Below, in pieces: positions 51,115-59,511 of a stretch of DNA of 64,000 bases. A program made the translations under genes and the position numbers. Each line of letters begins with the position of its first letter. Position 1 is the stretch's first letter. The notes under the pieces were generated by a model. It did no database searches and was not told where the DNA came from. It was given only the letters and a program-made list of their open reading frames with translations. Source of the stretch: Amycolatopsis lurida (GTDB taxonomy: Bacteria > Actinomycetota > Actinomycetes > Mycobacteriales > Pseudonocardiaceae); NCBI RefSeq assembly GCF_900105055.1, contig NZ_FNTA01000004.1, positions 3,503,501 to 3,567,500 of the forward strand, read 5' to 3'.

Positions 51115-51483
51115 TCAGCAGGCGCACAGACAAAACGGGTGCCCGGCCGGATCCGCGTACACGCGGAAGGTCTCCGGCGAGTCGTCGAGCAGCTTCGCGC
51201 CGATCTTCAGCGCGCGCTCGTGCGCGGCCTCCATGTCGGTGACGTCGAGGTCGACGTGGGCCTGCTGCGGGTTCTCGGCGGACGGCCACGCGGGCGGCCG
51301 GTGGTCGGGCACGCGCTGGAACGAGAACCGCGCGCCGCCCTCCGGGTTCCGCAGCGTCACCCAATGGCCGTCCTCGGCGACTTCGGCCGCCTCCCAGTCG
51401 AGCAGCTCGCGGTAGAACTCCGCGAGCGCGACCGGGTCCGGGCAGTCGAGCGCCACCGCGCCGAAGGTCGGTACCGCACCCAT
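51115..51483 (-). CDS. VOC-family (glyoxalase-like) protein
   Basis: 122 residues: two beta-alpha-beta-beta-beta modules, VALDCPDPVALAEFYRELLDWE in the first and HVDLDVTDMEAAHERALKIG in the second, ending FRVYADPAGHPFCLC. Metal ligands are plausible (H, E positions), substrate unknown. Confidence 0.87.
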   Translation of the reverse strand: MGAVPTFGAVALDCPDPVALAEFYRELLDWEAAEVAEDGHWVTLRNPEGGARFSFQRVPDHRPPAWPSAENPQQAHVDLDVTDMEAAHERALKIGAKLLDDSPETFRVYADPAGHPFCLCAC

Positions 51484-51576
51484 GGTTCAGCCTCCCCAAT
51501 GATCGAGTAACCAGTGAAATGAGTATGCGGGTTATCGGAGCCGATGACAACCGGTCTCGCCCGTACACTGGGGAAG

Positions 51577-52044
51577 GTGAACACCGACGCGTCCCTGGTG
51601 GTCGAGTTTCTGAACACGGTGAACGTCGAACGCGGCACCGACCTCCTGGATGATCTGGAGTCCTGGCAGCACTGGGCGCGGGATCACCGGCTTCGCGCGG
51701 ATACCCCCGTGGCCGCACGCGAAACCCGGGACGCGCTGCGCGCCGCGATCGGTGACCCGCGGCTCCCGCGGCCCGGCCTGCGCGCGCCGGCGGAGATAGT
51801 CCTCGGTCCGGAAGGGCCGCTTCTCGTCGCGGAAACGGTCTGCGAGGCGGTGATGGCGGCGTCGACGCGGCTGACCGTGCTCGGCGAATGGATCCGGCTC
51901 AAGATCTGCCCCGCGGACGACTGCCTGTGGGCGTTCTACGACGAATCGAGGAACCGGTCGAGGACGTGGTGCTCTATGCGGGCCTGCGGGAACCGGGAGA
52001 AGGCGCGGGCCTGGCGGGCCCGGACGGCGGACATCTCGACCTGA
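51577..52044 (+). CDS. CGNR zinc-finger regulator (ABATE domain)
   Basis: 155 residues. N-terminal ABATE-like region (SLVVEFLNTVNVERGTDLL) and a C-terminal CGNR zinc finger: CPADDCLWAFYDESRNRSRTWC...ACGNREKAR. GTG 51577 is chosen because TACACT (51563-51568) 8 bp upstream looks like a -10 element for a leaderless message. ATG 51544 in the same frame, with GGAG upstream, is the alternative. Divergent from the VOC gene. Confidence 0.85.
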   Translation: MNTDASLVVEFLNTVNVERGTDLLDDLESWQHWARDHRLRADTPVAARETRDALRAAIGDPRLPRPGLRAPAEIVLGPEGPLLVAETVCEAVMAASTRLTVLGEWIRLKICPADDCLWAFYDESRNRSRTWCSMRACGNREKARAWRARTADIST

Positions 52045-52060
52045 GCCCGCGGTGTGGACT

Positions 52061-52103
52061 GAAAGCGTCCTTCACCGCGTCTCACGCGGTGAAGGACGCT
52101 TTC
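52061..52103. terminator. 19-bp perfect palindrome, family E/F
   Basis: GAAAGCGTCCTTCACCGCG (52061-52079) pairs perfectly with 52085-52103 around a 5-nt loop, 17 bp after the CGNR gene's stop. A second hairpin-like stretch follows to 52150. The convergent gap 52045-52392 also holds DnaA-box-like motifs. Confidence 0.8.
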
Positions 52104-52277
52104 GTCGCGTCGCATGCGGCGATGGGCGCTTTCAGTCACCGCGACGTCGCGAAAGCCAGGCGGTCTCAACGTTGCGAAAGCCACTTTCGCAACCCCGGCA
52201 CCGCCCACCCCGGGAACCCGAGGCACCCGAACGACCACAACTTCTGGTGTCACCCACCCCGGAGTTACCCCCAGGGG

Positions 52278-52351
52278 TTGTGCACACCGTTAGGCCAATA
52301 ACGTGAAAAGCTGTGGATAACCCTGGGGATGACTCCACTTCCTGTGGACAA
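52278..52351. other. DnaA-box-like cluster
   Basis: TTGTGCACA (52278-52286), TGTGGATAA (52312-52320) and TGTGGACAA (52343-52351) match DnaA-box sequences; the last two are perfect E. coli-type and actinobacterial-type boxes on the minus strand, spaced 31 and 34 bp. This is not oriC (no dnaA/dnaN). Confidence 0.5.
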
Positions 52352-52392
52352 CTCCCGGTGAGGCCTCCGGAGTGTGGTATAGGCGCGGTCGC

Positions 52393-53691
52393 TCAGAAGA
52401 GCAGCTGCGCGACCGCGTAGATGACCAGCCCGGCGAGCGCGCCGACCACCGTGCCGTTGATCCGGATGAACTGCAGATCCCGGCCGACCTGGAGCTCGAT
52501 CTTGCGCGAGGTCTCCTCGGCGTCCCAGCGCTCCACGGTGTCGGTGATGATCGTGGTGATCTCCTTGGAGTAGTGCGTGACCACGTAGGCCGCCGCACCC
52601 TCCACCCAGGTGTCCACTTTGGACCGGATGTGGTCGTCGGAGACCAGCCGCCCGCCGAGGGACTCGAGGCCGGTGCGCACGCGGCGCCGCAGCTCGCTCG
52701 ACGGGTCCTCGGCGGCGTTGAGCAGCATCTCCTTCGCCGTCGCCCACGCCGAGCCGATCAGCTTCTGCACCTCGTCGTGCCCCAGCATCTGGGACTTGAC
52801 CTGCTCGGCGCGCGCCATCACCTCGGGGTCGGTCTGCAGGTCCTGGGCGAACTCGCCGAGGAACTTGTCCAGCGCCAGCCGCATGGGGTGGTTGACGTCG
52901 GTCTTCACCGCCCAGACGAACGACAGCACCTCGCCGTAGACCTTGTCCGCAAGCATCTCGTCGACGAATTTCGGCGACCAGCTCGGCGCCCGGTCCGAAA
53001 CCACGCGCAGCATCGTCGTGTGGTTGTCCCGCACCCATTCGTAGGCGCGGTCGCACATCAGGTCGACCAGCTTGTGGTGCGCCCCGTCGGCGAACACCCC
53101 GGCCAGGATCTTGCCGAGCGGCGGGCCCCACGGCTTGTCCACGATCCGCTTGACCACGGCCTGTTCCATGATCGCCTGGACGTCTTCGTCGCGGAGCACC
53201 TTGACCGCCGCCCGGACGACGGTGGCCAGTTCCGACGTCACCCGCTCCGCGTTGGCGGGCTGCGAGAGCCAGCCGCCGAGCCGCTTCGAGACCTCGATCC
53301 GGCTCAGTTTCTCGCGGACCACGGTCTCGGACAGGAAGTTCGAGCCGACGAAGTCACCGAGGCTGCTGCCGAGGGCGTCCTTCTTGCTCGGGATGATCGC
53401 GGTGTGCGGGATCTTGATCCGCAGCGGATGCCGGAACAGCGCCGTCACCGCGAACCAGTCGGCGAGCGCGCCGACCATCCCGGCTTCGGCGGCGGCGCGG
53501 ACGTAGCCGACCCAGGCGGGCCAGCCGGCGGCTTCGGCCCAGCTGGTCAGCAGGAAGATCACCGTCGCGCCGAGCAGGAACGACAGCGCGACCATCTTCA
53601 TCTTGCGCAGGCCGCGGCGCTTCTCGTCCTCGGCGGCGGTTCCACCGGGCGGATCGGCTGGGGTCACCTTGGCGGGCGTCAGTTGCTCCAC
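52393..53691 (-). CDS. DUF445 membrane protein
   Basis: 432 residues. A short polar N-terminus, two helices (KMVALSFLLGATVIFLLTSW, GYVRAAAEAGMVGALADWFA) and a long helical cytoplasmic-like part (about residues 90-390) with coiled-coil tendency and a final hydrophobic segment (GTVVGALAGLVIYAVAQLLF). Belongs to DUF445 family, often linked to large membrane complexes; function not established. Confidence 0.88.
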   Translation of the reverse strand: MEQLTPAKVTPADPPGGTAAEDEKRRGLRKMKMVALSFLLGATVIFLLTSWAEAAGWPAWVGYVRAAAEAGMVGALADWFAVTALFRHPLRIKIPHTAIIPSKKDALGSSLGDFVGSNFLSETVVREKLSRIEVSKRLGGWLSQPANAERVTSELATVVRAAVKVLRDEDVQAIMEQAVVKRIVDKPWGPPLGKILAGVFADGAHHKLVDLMCDRAYEWVRDNHTTMLRVVSDRAPSWSPKFVDEMLADKVYGEVLSFVWAVKTDVNHPMRLALDKFLGEFAQDLQTDPEVMARAEQVKSQMLGHDEVQKLIGSAWATAKEMLLNAAEDPSSELRRRVRTGLESLGGRLVSDDHIRSKVDTWVEGAAAYVVTHYSKEITTIITDTVERWDAEETSRKIELQVGRDLQFIRINGTVVGALAGLVIYAVAQLLF

Positions 53692-53720
53692 ACCGCCATT
53701 GTCCGTGAGGATGGCTCATC

Positions 53721-54884
53721 GTGCGCGAACCTGTCCTCGTACCCCGCCTCCAGCCCTTCACGTCGACCATCTTCGCGGAGATGACGGCACTGGCCGTCCG
53801 CCACGAAGCCGTCAACCTCGGCCAGGGTTTTCCCGACACCGACGGTCCCGCCGGAATGCTCGACGCCGCCAAGAACGCGCTGTTCGGGGGCGCGAACCAG
53901 TACCCGCCGGGTCCCGGACGGCCGGAGCTGCGCGCGGCGATCGCGCGGCATCGTCTCCGCTACGGCGTCGAATACGACCCGGACACGGAGATCCTGGTCA
54001 CCGCCGGCGCCACCGAGGCCATCGCGGCGTCGCTGATCGCGCTGACCCAGGCGGGCGACGAGGTCATCGTCATCGAGCCCTACTACGACTCGTACGCGGC
54101 CGCGGTCGCCATGGCGGGTGCGGAGCGGCGTGTCGTCGGCCTGGTGGAACGCGACGGCCGGTTCGCGCTGGACGTCGAGGGCCTGCGCGCCGCGGTGACC
54201 GGCCGGACCAGGGCGATCCTGATCAACTCGCCGCACAACCCGACGGGCACGGTCTTCACCCGCGCGGAACTGGAGGCCGTCGCCGCGCTCTGCGTGGAGC
54301 ACGATCTGATCGCGATCACCGACGAGGTGTACGAGCACCTGGTCTTCGACGACGCCGAGCACCTGCCGCTCGCGACCTTTCCCGGCATGCGCGACCGGAC
54401 CGTCTCGATCTCCAGCGCGGGCAAGACGTTCAACTGCACCGGCTGGAAGATCGGCTGGGTCTGCGCGAGCCCAGAGCTGGTCGCGGCGGTGAAGGCGGCG
54501 AAGCAATTCATCACCTTCGTCTCGGGCGGCCCGTTCCAGCCCGCCGTCGCCCACGCGCTGGACCACGAACTGCCGTGGGCCGAAGACCTGCGCACGAGCC
54601 TTCAAGGCAAACGGGACCGGCTCGCGTCGGGTCTCGCGGAGGCCGGGTTCGCGGTCCGGCCGACCGCCGGGACGTACTTCGTCTGCGTCGACGTCCGGCC
54701 GCTCGGCTTCGACGACGCCGCCGAACTGGCCTGGGAGCTCCCCGAACGGGTGGGCGTGGCGGCCGTGCCCGTAAAGGTGTTCACCGATCACCCGGAAGAG
54801 TGGAAACACCTTCTGCGCTTCGCGTTCTGCAAACGCAACGAGGTCATCGACGAAGCGGTCACCCGATTGCGCAAACTTCGGTGA
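53721..54884 (+). CDS. PLP-dependent aminotransferase, fold type I (DapC/kynurenine type)
   Basis: 387 residues: VNLGQGFPDTDGPAGM, LVTAGATEAIAASLIALTQ, NSPHNPTGTVFTRAELEAV, and the PLP-lysine motif SISSAGKTFNCTGWKIGWV. Closest to the N-succinyldiaminopimelate/kynurenine aminotransferase group, as in Rv0858c (from memory). The exact substrate is not determined by the motif. Confidence 0.88.
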   Translation: MREPVLVPRLQPFTSTIFAEMTALAVRHEAVNLGQGFPDTDGPAGMLDAAKNALFGGANQYPPGPGRPELRAAIARHRLRYGVEYDPDTEILVTAGATEAIAASLIALTQAGDEVIVIEPYYDSYAAAVAMAGAERRVVGLVERDGRFALDVEGLRAAVTGRTRAILINSPHNPTGTVFTRAELEAVAALCVEHDLIAITDEVYEHLVFDDAEHLPLATFPGMRDRTVSISSAGKTFNCTGWKIGWVCASPELVAAVKAAKQFITFVSGGPFQPAVAHALDHELPWAEDLRTSLQGKRDRLASGLAEAGFAVRPTAGTYFVCVDVRPLGFDDAAELAWELPERVGVAAVPVKVFTDHPEEWKHLLRFAFCKRNEVIDEAVTRLRKLR

Positions 54885-54908
54885 CTCGTCCGATGTTCAC
54901 GGCACCGT

Positions 54909-55382
54909 TCACGCCCAGCCGCCCTTTTCGAGGGTCCTTTTGAGCCGGTCCAGGCATCGTCTTCGCAGCCTGCCCACACTGGCCGGGCTGATGCCCAGCT
55001 CCCCGGCGAGCTGGGCATAGGACAGCTCCGGCCGGTACGCGAGGAGCCGCATCATTCGCCGATGCGACTCCGGCAGCCGATCGACCGCCGCCCAGAGCGC
55101 ACGGTCACGTTCGGCGCGGACGACTTCGGCCTCCGGGGTCGTCTCCGCCTCGGGGAGCGGGCGCGGCATTTCGCGCCTGTTCCTGGTGATCATCCGGAGC
55201 GCGCGGCGCCGCGCGGTGGTCGTCAGCCAAGCACCGAGCTTCGCTTCGTCGCGTAGTGCGCCGGGCGCGCGAAGCAGGTCCAGCCACGCGTCCTGACAGA
55301 CGTCCATGGCATCGGCTTCGCTCAGCCGATACGCCTTCAACGCCCTGAGCACCGCCGCCGACAGCGCGTTCACGTCCCACAT
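54909..55382 (-). CDS. ECF/sigma-70 family sigma factor, short
   Basis: 157 residues. Region 2: LSEADAMDVCQDAWLDLLRAP, LGAWLTTTARRRALRMI. Region 4: LPESHRRMMRLLAYRPELSY and AQLAGELGISPASVGRLRRR. No anti-sigma gene is adjacent, which is unusual for an ECF factor; the large intergenic gap upstream may carry its regulation. Convergent with the aminotransferase. Confidence 0.85.
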   Translation of the reverse strand: MWDVNALSAAVLRALKAYRLSEADAMDVCQDAWLDLLRAPGALRDEAKLGAWLTTTARRRALRMITRNRREMPRPLPEAETTPEAEVVRAERDRALWAAVDRLPESHRRMMRLLAYRPELSYAQLAGELGISPASVGRLRRRCLDRLKRTLEKGGWA

Positions 55383-55747
55383 CCCGGACCCTTCCCTCCC
55401 GGCGGCTCGCGGCCGCCGCGCCGATCACCGAACGCGACTTCGACGGCACGCACCGCAGCGAGGATCCGGAAAACATCAGGTCACCGAGGATTTGAGTAGT
55501 TCCACCCGTCCCCGGATGGCCGCTCGACCCATACCGAGAGTGATCAACTTCGGTACTCCAGGCACCGGAGCCGGTTGCGTCGTTCCGCCTAACGGGCTGG
55601 ATCGGCGGCGGCTGAAGTGAAACACTCCCCTCCGGTGCTAAAACTGGTGCAGCCCCGGGGGAACTGCGACCTGGCCGGAAGAGACCCCAAGCAAGATCGA
55701 ACTCACGCGGGAAACGTGGGTTTCAGGCGCGGACGGTGGTGATTGCT
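55383..55747. other. 365-bp gap with structured leader before the secreted-protein gene
   Basis: No gene seen. The first part is the promoter region of the sigma-factor gene. Toward the right a stem AACTCACG (55700-55707) pairs with CGTGGGTT (55715-55722), and GGTGCAG (55646-55652) with CTGC...ACC (55664-55671). These fall in the mRNA leader of the following gene and could be regulatory; I cannot match them to a known riboswitch. Confidence 0.35.
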
Positions 55748-56842
55748 GTGAGTGGTACGGCAGTCGTGCGCCGTGGCGGCCTCACCGCCCCGAAGCGAAT
55801 CCTTTTCGCGGGCGGACTCGTGCTCACCGGTTGGATCCTCGGCGCCGTGCTGAGCACCCCGGCTTCGGCCGACGAACAGCCGCCCGTGACGCCGGAGACC
55901 TCCGTGGTCCAGCCCGCGGACGAAACCGGGTCAGGGAAAACGAGCACTCCCGAGAAGCCCACTGAGTCCACTTCGGACTCCGCCACGACCGAAACCGCGA
56001 AACCCGTTGAACCCACCGAATCCGCTGCAGAAGAGCCCGCTCCCGTTGCGCACGAGGAGCCTGAGGCCCCAGAGGACACTGTGGAGGAAGCGGCGGTTTC
56101 GAGCGCGAGTTCCGTCGAGAAGACTTCTTCTCCGGAACCGGCCACGAAGACCGCGACCCCCCAGGCGTCCAACGGCTTGCTGGGCGGCCTCATCGGCGGC
56201 GTGCTGAATGTCGTCACGACCACGGTCGGCGGTGTCGTCCAGACCGTCGGCGGGGTCGTAGACGGAATCGGCGACCAGATCGTCACGCCGATCCTCACGC
56301 CGGATCCGTGCTGCGGCGCGGGTGCCCCGGTGATCCTGCCGGGCACCGGCGACATGCTCGACCCCGTCTTCGGCGGCGGCTCCGGCGAGTCGGCGGGCGG
56401 CTCGGTCACCATCACCGTCCCGGCCAAGGCCGTCACGGAGTACGCCCCCGTGCCTGCCGCTCCGGCCCCGCGTCCTGCCGTCCCCGCCGAGAGCCCCGCT
56501 CCGGTGACGGCGAGCCAGCACCACCGCGTCACGCTGCCCGTCCGGGTCAAGACCGACGTCCAGCCCGCTCCGGCCGCGCCCGCCGAATCCGACACGCACG
56601 CGTCCCCGGACGGCGGCGGCTCGGGCGGCGGCGGTGGCCTGCCGAGCACCCCGGTGGCCCCCATCGCGCCAACGACGACCGCCCAACCTGGGCACGACAA
56701 CACCGGCGGGGGCCGCGGGCCGCTCGCCGTTCTCGACTCCGGCGTGCCCGCCACGCAGCTGAAACTCCTCGGATCCGGCTGCGACCACGAAGGCGAGCGC
56801 ACCGGCAGGGAAGCCGCGCTTCCCGCCACCTCCCCCGACTGA
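55748..56842 (+). CDS. Secreted Ala/Pro-rich protein
   Basis: 364 residues. Signal peptide (ILFAGGLVLTGWILGAVLSTPASA), then a disordered Thr/Glu/Pro-rich segment, a central hydrophobic Gly-rich region (GLLGGLIGGVLNVVTTTVGGVVQTVGGVVDG) and a Pro/Ala/Gly-rich C-terminus. Presumably cell-surface or secreted; unknown function. GTG 55748 is preferred (GGTGGTGA upstream); in-frame GTG at 55736 would add four residues. Confidence 0.75.
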   Translation: MSGTAVVRRGGLTAPKRILFAGGLVLTGWILGAVLSTPASADEQPPVTPETSVVQPADETGSGKTSTPEKPTESTSDSATTETAKPVEPTESAAEEPAPVAHEEPEAPEDTVEEAAVSSASSVEKTSSPEPATKTATPQASNGLLGGLIGGVLNVVTTTVGGVVQTVGGVVDGIGDQIVTPILTPDPCCGAGAPVILPGTGDMLDPVFGGGSGESAGGSVTITVPAKAVTEYAPVPAAPAPRPAVPAESPAPVTASQHHRVTLPVRVKTDVQPAPAAPAESDTHASPDGGGSGGGGGLPSTPVAPIAPTTTAQPGHDNTGGGRGPLAVLDSGVPATQLKLLGSGCDHEGERTGREAALPATSPD

Positions 56843-56965
56843 CCTGACCGGGTCGCCGGGGAGAACCACGTCCAAACCAAGATCAACTTCGGGTTTCGAC
56901 GTCCGCTGACCCCACGGCACAAGCCGCTTTCGCCTGCCCCTCTGTCAGGCATCCCCTTTGTCTTT

Positions 56966-57313
56966 CCGAACGGCCGACCGCGCCCGGCCGGTTCGGATCC
57001 CGGCCCCGGCGCCGCGCTGCCCCTGCGGCGCCGGGACCAGCACCGGGTGGACTTCGGGGGCTTCTGCTCACCGCGCCGAGCAGGAGCCGGCCAAGCTCGA
57101 AGCCCGCCTGAACCGCGGGCGGTTCCCGGCACGTCGAGGGGCTGTGCCGGGTAACCGCCGCGGTGCCCGTCCCGAGGTTTCGGCCTCGGGGCGGGCCGGA
57201 TAGCCGGTGCGCTGGTCGTGCGGCGCCGATGCCCTCCCTGGAGCATCGGCAGCCCCGCCAGCGCACCGGCTATTTCCGTTTCCAGCTCCCGCATTCAGAG
57301 GACGAAATGCGGG
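56966..57313. ncRNA. Array of about eight consecutive hairpins
   Basis: In the 474-bp convergent gap 56843-57316, perfect or near-perfect hairpins follow one another: 56966-56976/56985-56996; 57005-57015/57025-57035; 57059-57069/57078-57088; 57118-57132/57144-57159; 57165-57177/57184-57196; 57201-57215/57258-57272 with an inner stem 57225-57232/57243-57250; 57288-57295/57306-57313. Stems are 8-15 bp. No coding frame is credible. It could be stacked terminators or a structured RNA on either strand. Confidence 0.4.
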
Positions 57314-57316
57314 AAG

Positions 57317-58771
57317 TCAGGTGACCTGGACGGCGACCGGAGCGGCCGTGGCCGGGGTCGCGGCCAGCGAGGCGGCGGCCGTGCCCAGCCGCCGCACGGC
57401 CTCGAAAAGCCGTTCGGCCGGAAGCGCGTACGGCAGCCGCAGCCAGCGCTCCAGTCCACCGTGGACACCGAACCGCGAACCCGGCGCCACCTGCACTCCG
57501 TGCCCGGCCGCGGCGACGGCCAGCCGCGTGCTCATCGGCTCCGGCAGACGGCACCACAGCGAAAGCCCGCCCCGCGGCACGGTGAACGTCCACTCCGGGC
57601 AGTACCAGTTCAGCGCCCCGGTCAGCGCGTCCCGCAACGCCAGCGCCTCCTGACGGCGGTGCGCCAGCGCGGCCCCGCCGTCGTCGAGCAGTTCGGCGAG
57701 GACGAGTTGCTCGAAGACCGGCGACCCCAGGTCGACGGCGAACCGGGCCGCGATCAGCCTGCCGATGACGTCCTCGGAAGCGCGGATCCAGCCGAGCCGC
57801 AGGCCCGCCCAATGTGATTTGGACGCCGAACCGATCGTGATGCCGAGGTCGCCCAGGTACGCGCCCAGCGGCGGTGGCCCGTCGGCCGGATCGCCTTCGA
57901 GGTCCAGCTCGACCAGCGTCTCGTCGACGATCGCCGGGGTCCGGGCGCGGTTCAGCGCGGTCGCGAGGCGCTGACGGCTGTCGGCGTCCATGCGCAGGCC
58001 GGTCGGGTTCTGGAAGTCCGCGACGAAATACGCGAGCCTCGGCGCGGATTGCCGCAGTGCGGCCTCGATGCCGACGATGTCCCAACCGGTGGCCGGATCC
58101 AGGGCTACCGGCACCGGGATGGCGTGCGCGGCGCCGATGGCCTCCAGCGAGTTCGGATATGTCGGCTGCTCGACCAGCACCCGGTCGCCCGGACCGGCCA
58201 GCATCCGCAGGACCTGCACGAACGCGTGATGCGCGCCGTTGGTGATCATCACCTGGCCGGCGTTGGTCGGCAGCCCGCGTTCGGTGTAGCGGCGGGCGAT
58301 CCGCTCGCGCAGGATCCGCAGGCCACGCACCTGGTAGCCGTTCTCGCCGAGGTGGTCCACCAGCGCCTTCCGCGCGGCGTCCACGGCCGGGACCAGGCCG
58401 GCGACGGCGGGCGGGCAGGCCTGGGCGAGGTCGATGAGGTCCTCGCCGGTCGGCAGGATCGCGCTCCGCCCCCGGCCGCCGGGAGACGCGATCCACGAGC
58501 CCGCCCCGCGACGGCTGGCGACCAGACCATCGGCCCGCAGTTTGTCCAGCGCGGCGCCGATCAGCGTGCGGCTGACCTCCAGCGCGTCGGCGAGCTCGCG
58601 TTCGGCCGGGAGTTTCGTGCCGAGTGGCAGCCTGCCGTCGAGGACCAGCAGCTCGACGGCCGCCGCGAGATCCGCGGCACCGTGTCGAGAACCACTTTGG
58701 CGCCAGTTCCCCAGCAAAAGGGCCAATTTCGCACCCGAAACGCGTCCAGTCAGCGGGATCAGCGGTTCCAT
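57317..58771 (-). CDS. MocR-type regulator: GntR helix-turn-helix fused to aminotransferase
   Basis: 484 residues. N-terminal GntR winged helix (LPLGTKLPAERELADALEVSRTLIGAALDKL), then a fold-type-I aminotransferase domain with FQNPTGLRMD and the PLP-lysine motif GSASKSHWAGLRLGWI. MocR regulators sense PLP or an amino compound. Next to a divergent YczE-type membrane gene, the typical partner. ATG 58771 is chosen; a longer frame to 58882 would run through the operator. Confidence 0.88.
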   Translation of the reverse strand: MEPLIPLTGRVSGAKLALLLGNWRQSGSRHGAADLAAAVELLVLDGRLPLGTKLPAERELADALEVSRTLIGAALDKLRADGLVASRRGAGSWIASPGGRGRSAILPTGEDLIDLAQACPPAVAGLVPAVDAARKALVDHLGENGYQVRGLRILRERIARRYTERGLPTNAGQVMITNGAHHAFVQVLRMLAGPGDRVLVEQPTYPNSLEAIGAAHAIPVPVALDPATGWDIVGIEAALRQSAPRLAYFVADFQNPTGLRMDADSRQRLATALNRARTPAIVDETLVELDLEGDPADGPPPLGAYLGDLGITIGSASKSHWAGLRLGWIRASEDVIGRLIAARFAVDLGSPVFEQLVLAELLDDGGAALAHRRQEALALRDALTGALNWYCPEWTFTVPRGGLSLWCRLPEPMSTRLAVAAAGHGVQVAPGSRFGVHGGLERWLRLPYALPAERLFEAVRRLGTAAASLAATPATAAPVAVQVT

Positions 58772-58795
58772 AAGGCCAATTGTTCCAGATTGGCC
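58721..58795. promoter_or_regulatory. Candidate MocR operator
   Basis: GGCCAAT (58774-58780) and its inverse ATTGGCC (58789-58795) flank 8 bp in the 61-bp divergent region between the MocR and YczE genes. A third GGCCAAT lies at 58721-58727 inside the N-terminal coding part of the MocR gene. Spacing is consistent with a regulator binding several half-sites. Confidence 0.5.
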
Positions 58796-58832
58796 ATGGT
58801 CAAGGTAGCCACTTACCCCTGATGGTGGACGC

Positions 58833-59468
58833 GTGGCACTCAAACTCGATCTCAGACCGGTCGGCATCTCCCAGGACACCACCCGCCGGTCGGTGCAGCT
58901 CGTCGCCGGGCTGGTCCTCTACGGCGGCAGCATGGCCATGCTGACCAGGTCCGGGCTCGGCCTCGACCCGTGGGACGTGCTCCACGAAGGGCTGATGAAG
59001 ATCACCGGCCTCTCGTTCGGCACGGTCACCGCGATCGCGTCGGTGCTGGTGCTCCTGCTGTGGATCCCGCTGCGGCAGCGGCCGGGGATCGGCACCGTCG
59101 CCAACATCGTGGTCATCTCGCTCACCGTCGACTTCGTGCGGATCTTCCTGCCCGACCAGGACGTGCTCGGCTGGCAGATCGTCAACCTGGTCGCCGGCGT
59201 GGTCCTCAACGGCCTCGGCGCCGCGGTCTATGTCGGCGCCCGGCTGGGCCCCGGACCGCGCGACGGCCTGATGACCGGGCTCTCGGCCCGGACGGGCAAG
59301 TCGATCCGGCTCGTCCGGACGCTCATCGAGATCACCGTTCTGGCCGCCGGCTGGCTGCTCGGCGGCACCGTGGGCGTCGGCACGGTCCTGTACGCGCTCA
59401 CGATCGGACCGCTGACGCAGGCGTTTCTGCCGTACGTCATCTGGCGGGAGCGCTCTTCGACCTCGTGA
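58833..59468 (+). CDS. YczE/YitT-type membrane protein
   Basis: 211 residues, about five helices (LVAGLVLYGGSMAMLTRSGL, IVVISLTVDFVRIFL and others) with the conserved GLGLDPWDVLHEGL segment and a later GPGPRDGLMTGLSARTG. Known partner of MocR regulators (YczR-YczE). GTG 58833 start. Its TGA stop (59466-59468) lies inside a family A palindrome. Confidence 0.85.
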   Translation: MALKLDLRPVGISQDTTRRSVQLVAGLVLYGGSMAMLTRSGLGLDPWDVLHEGLMKITGLSFGTVTAIASVLVLLLWIPLRQRPGIGTVANIVVISLTVDFVRIFLPDQDVLGWQIVNLVAGVVLNGLGAAVYVGARLGPGPRDGLMTGLSARTGKSIRLVRTLIEITVLAAGWLLGGTVGVGTVLYALTIGPLTQAFLPYVIWRERSSTS

Positions 59469-59509
59469 GTGGTAAGGACGGTTCTAACCGTCCTTACCAC
59501 TCACGAGGT
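59460..59509. terminator. Palindromic terminator, family A
   Basis: Perfect 24-bp arms 59460-59483 and 59486-59509 with a CT loop and the core AAGGACGGTT/AACCGTCCTT. It lies between two convergent genes and supplies the stop codon of the YczE gene. Confidence 0.85.
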
Positions 59510-59511
59510 AG

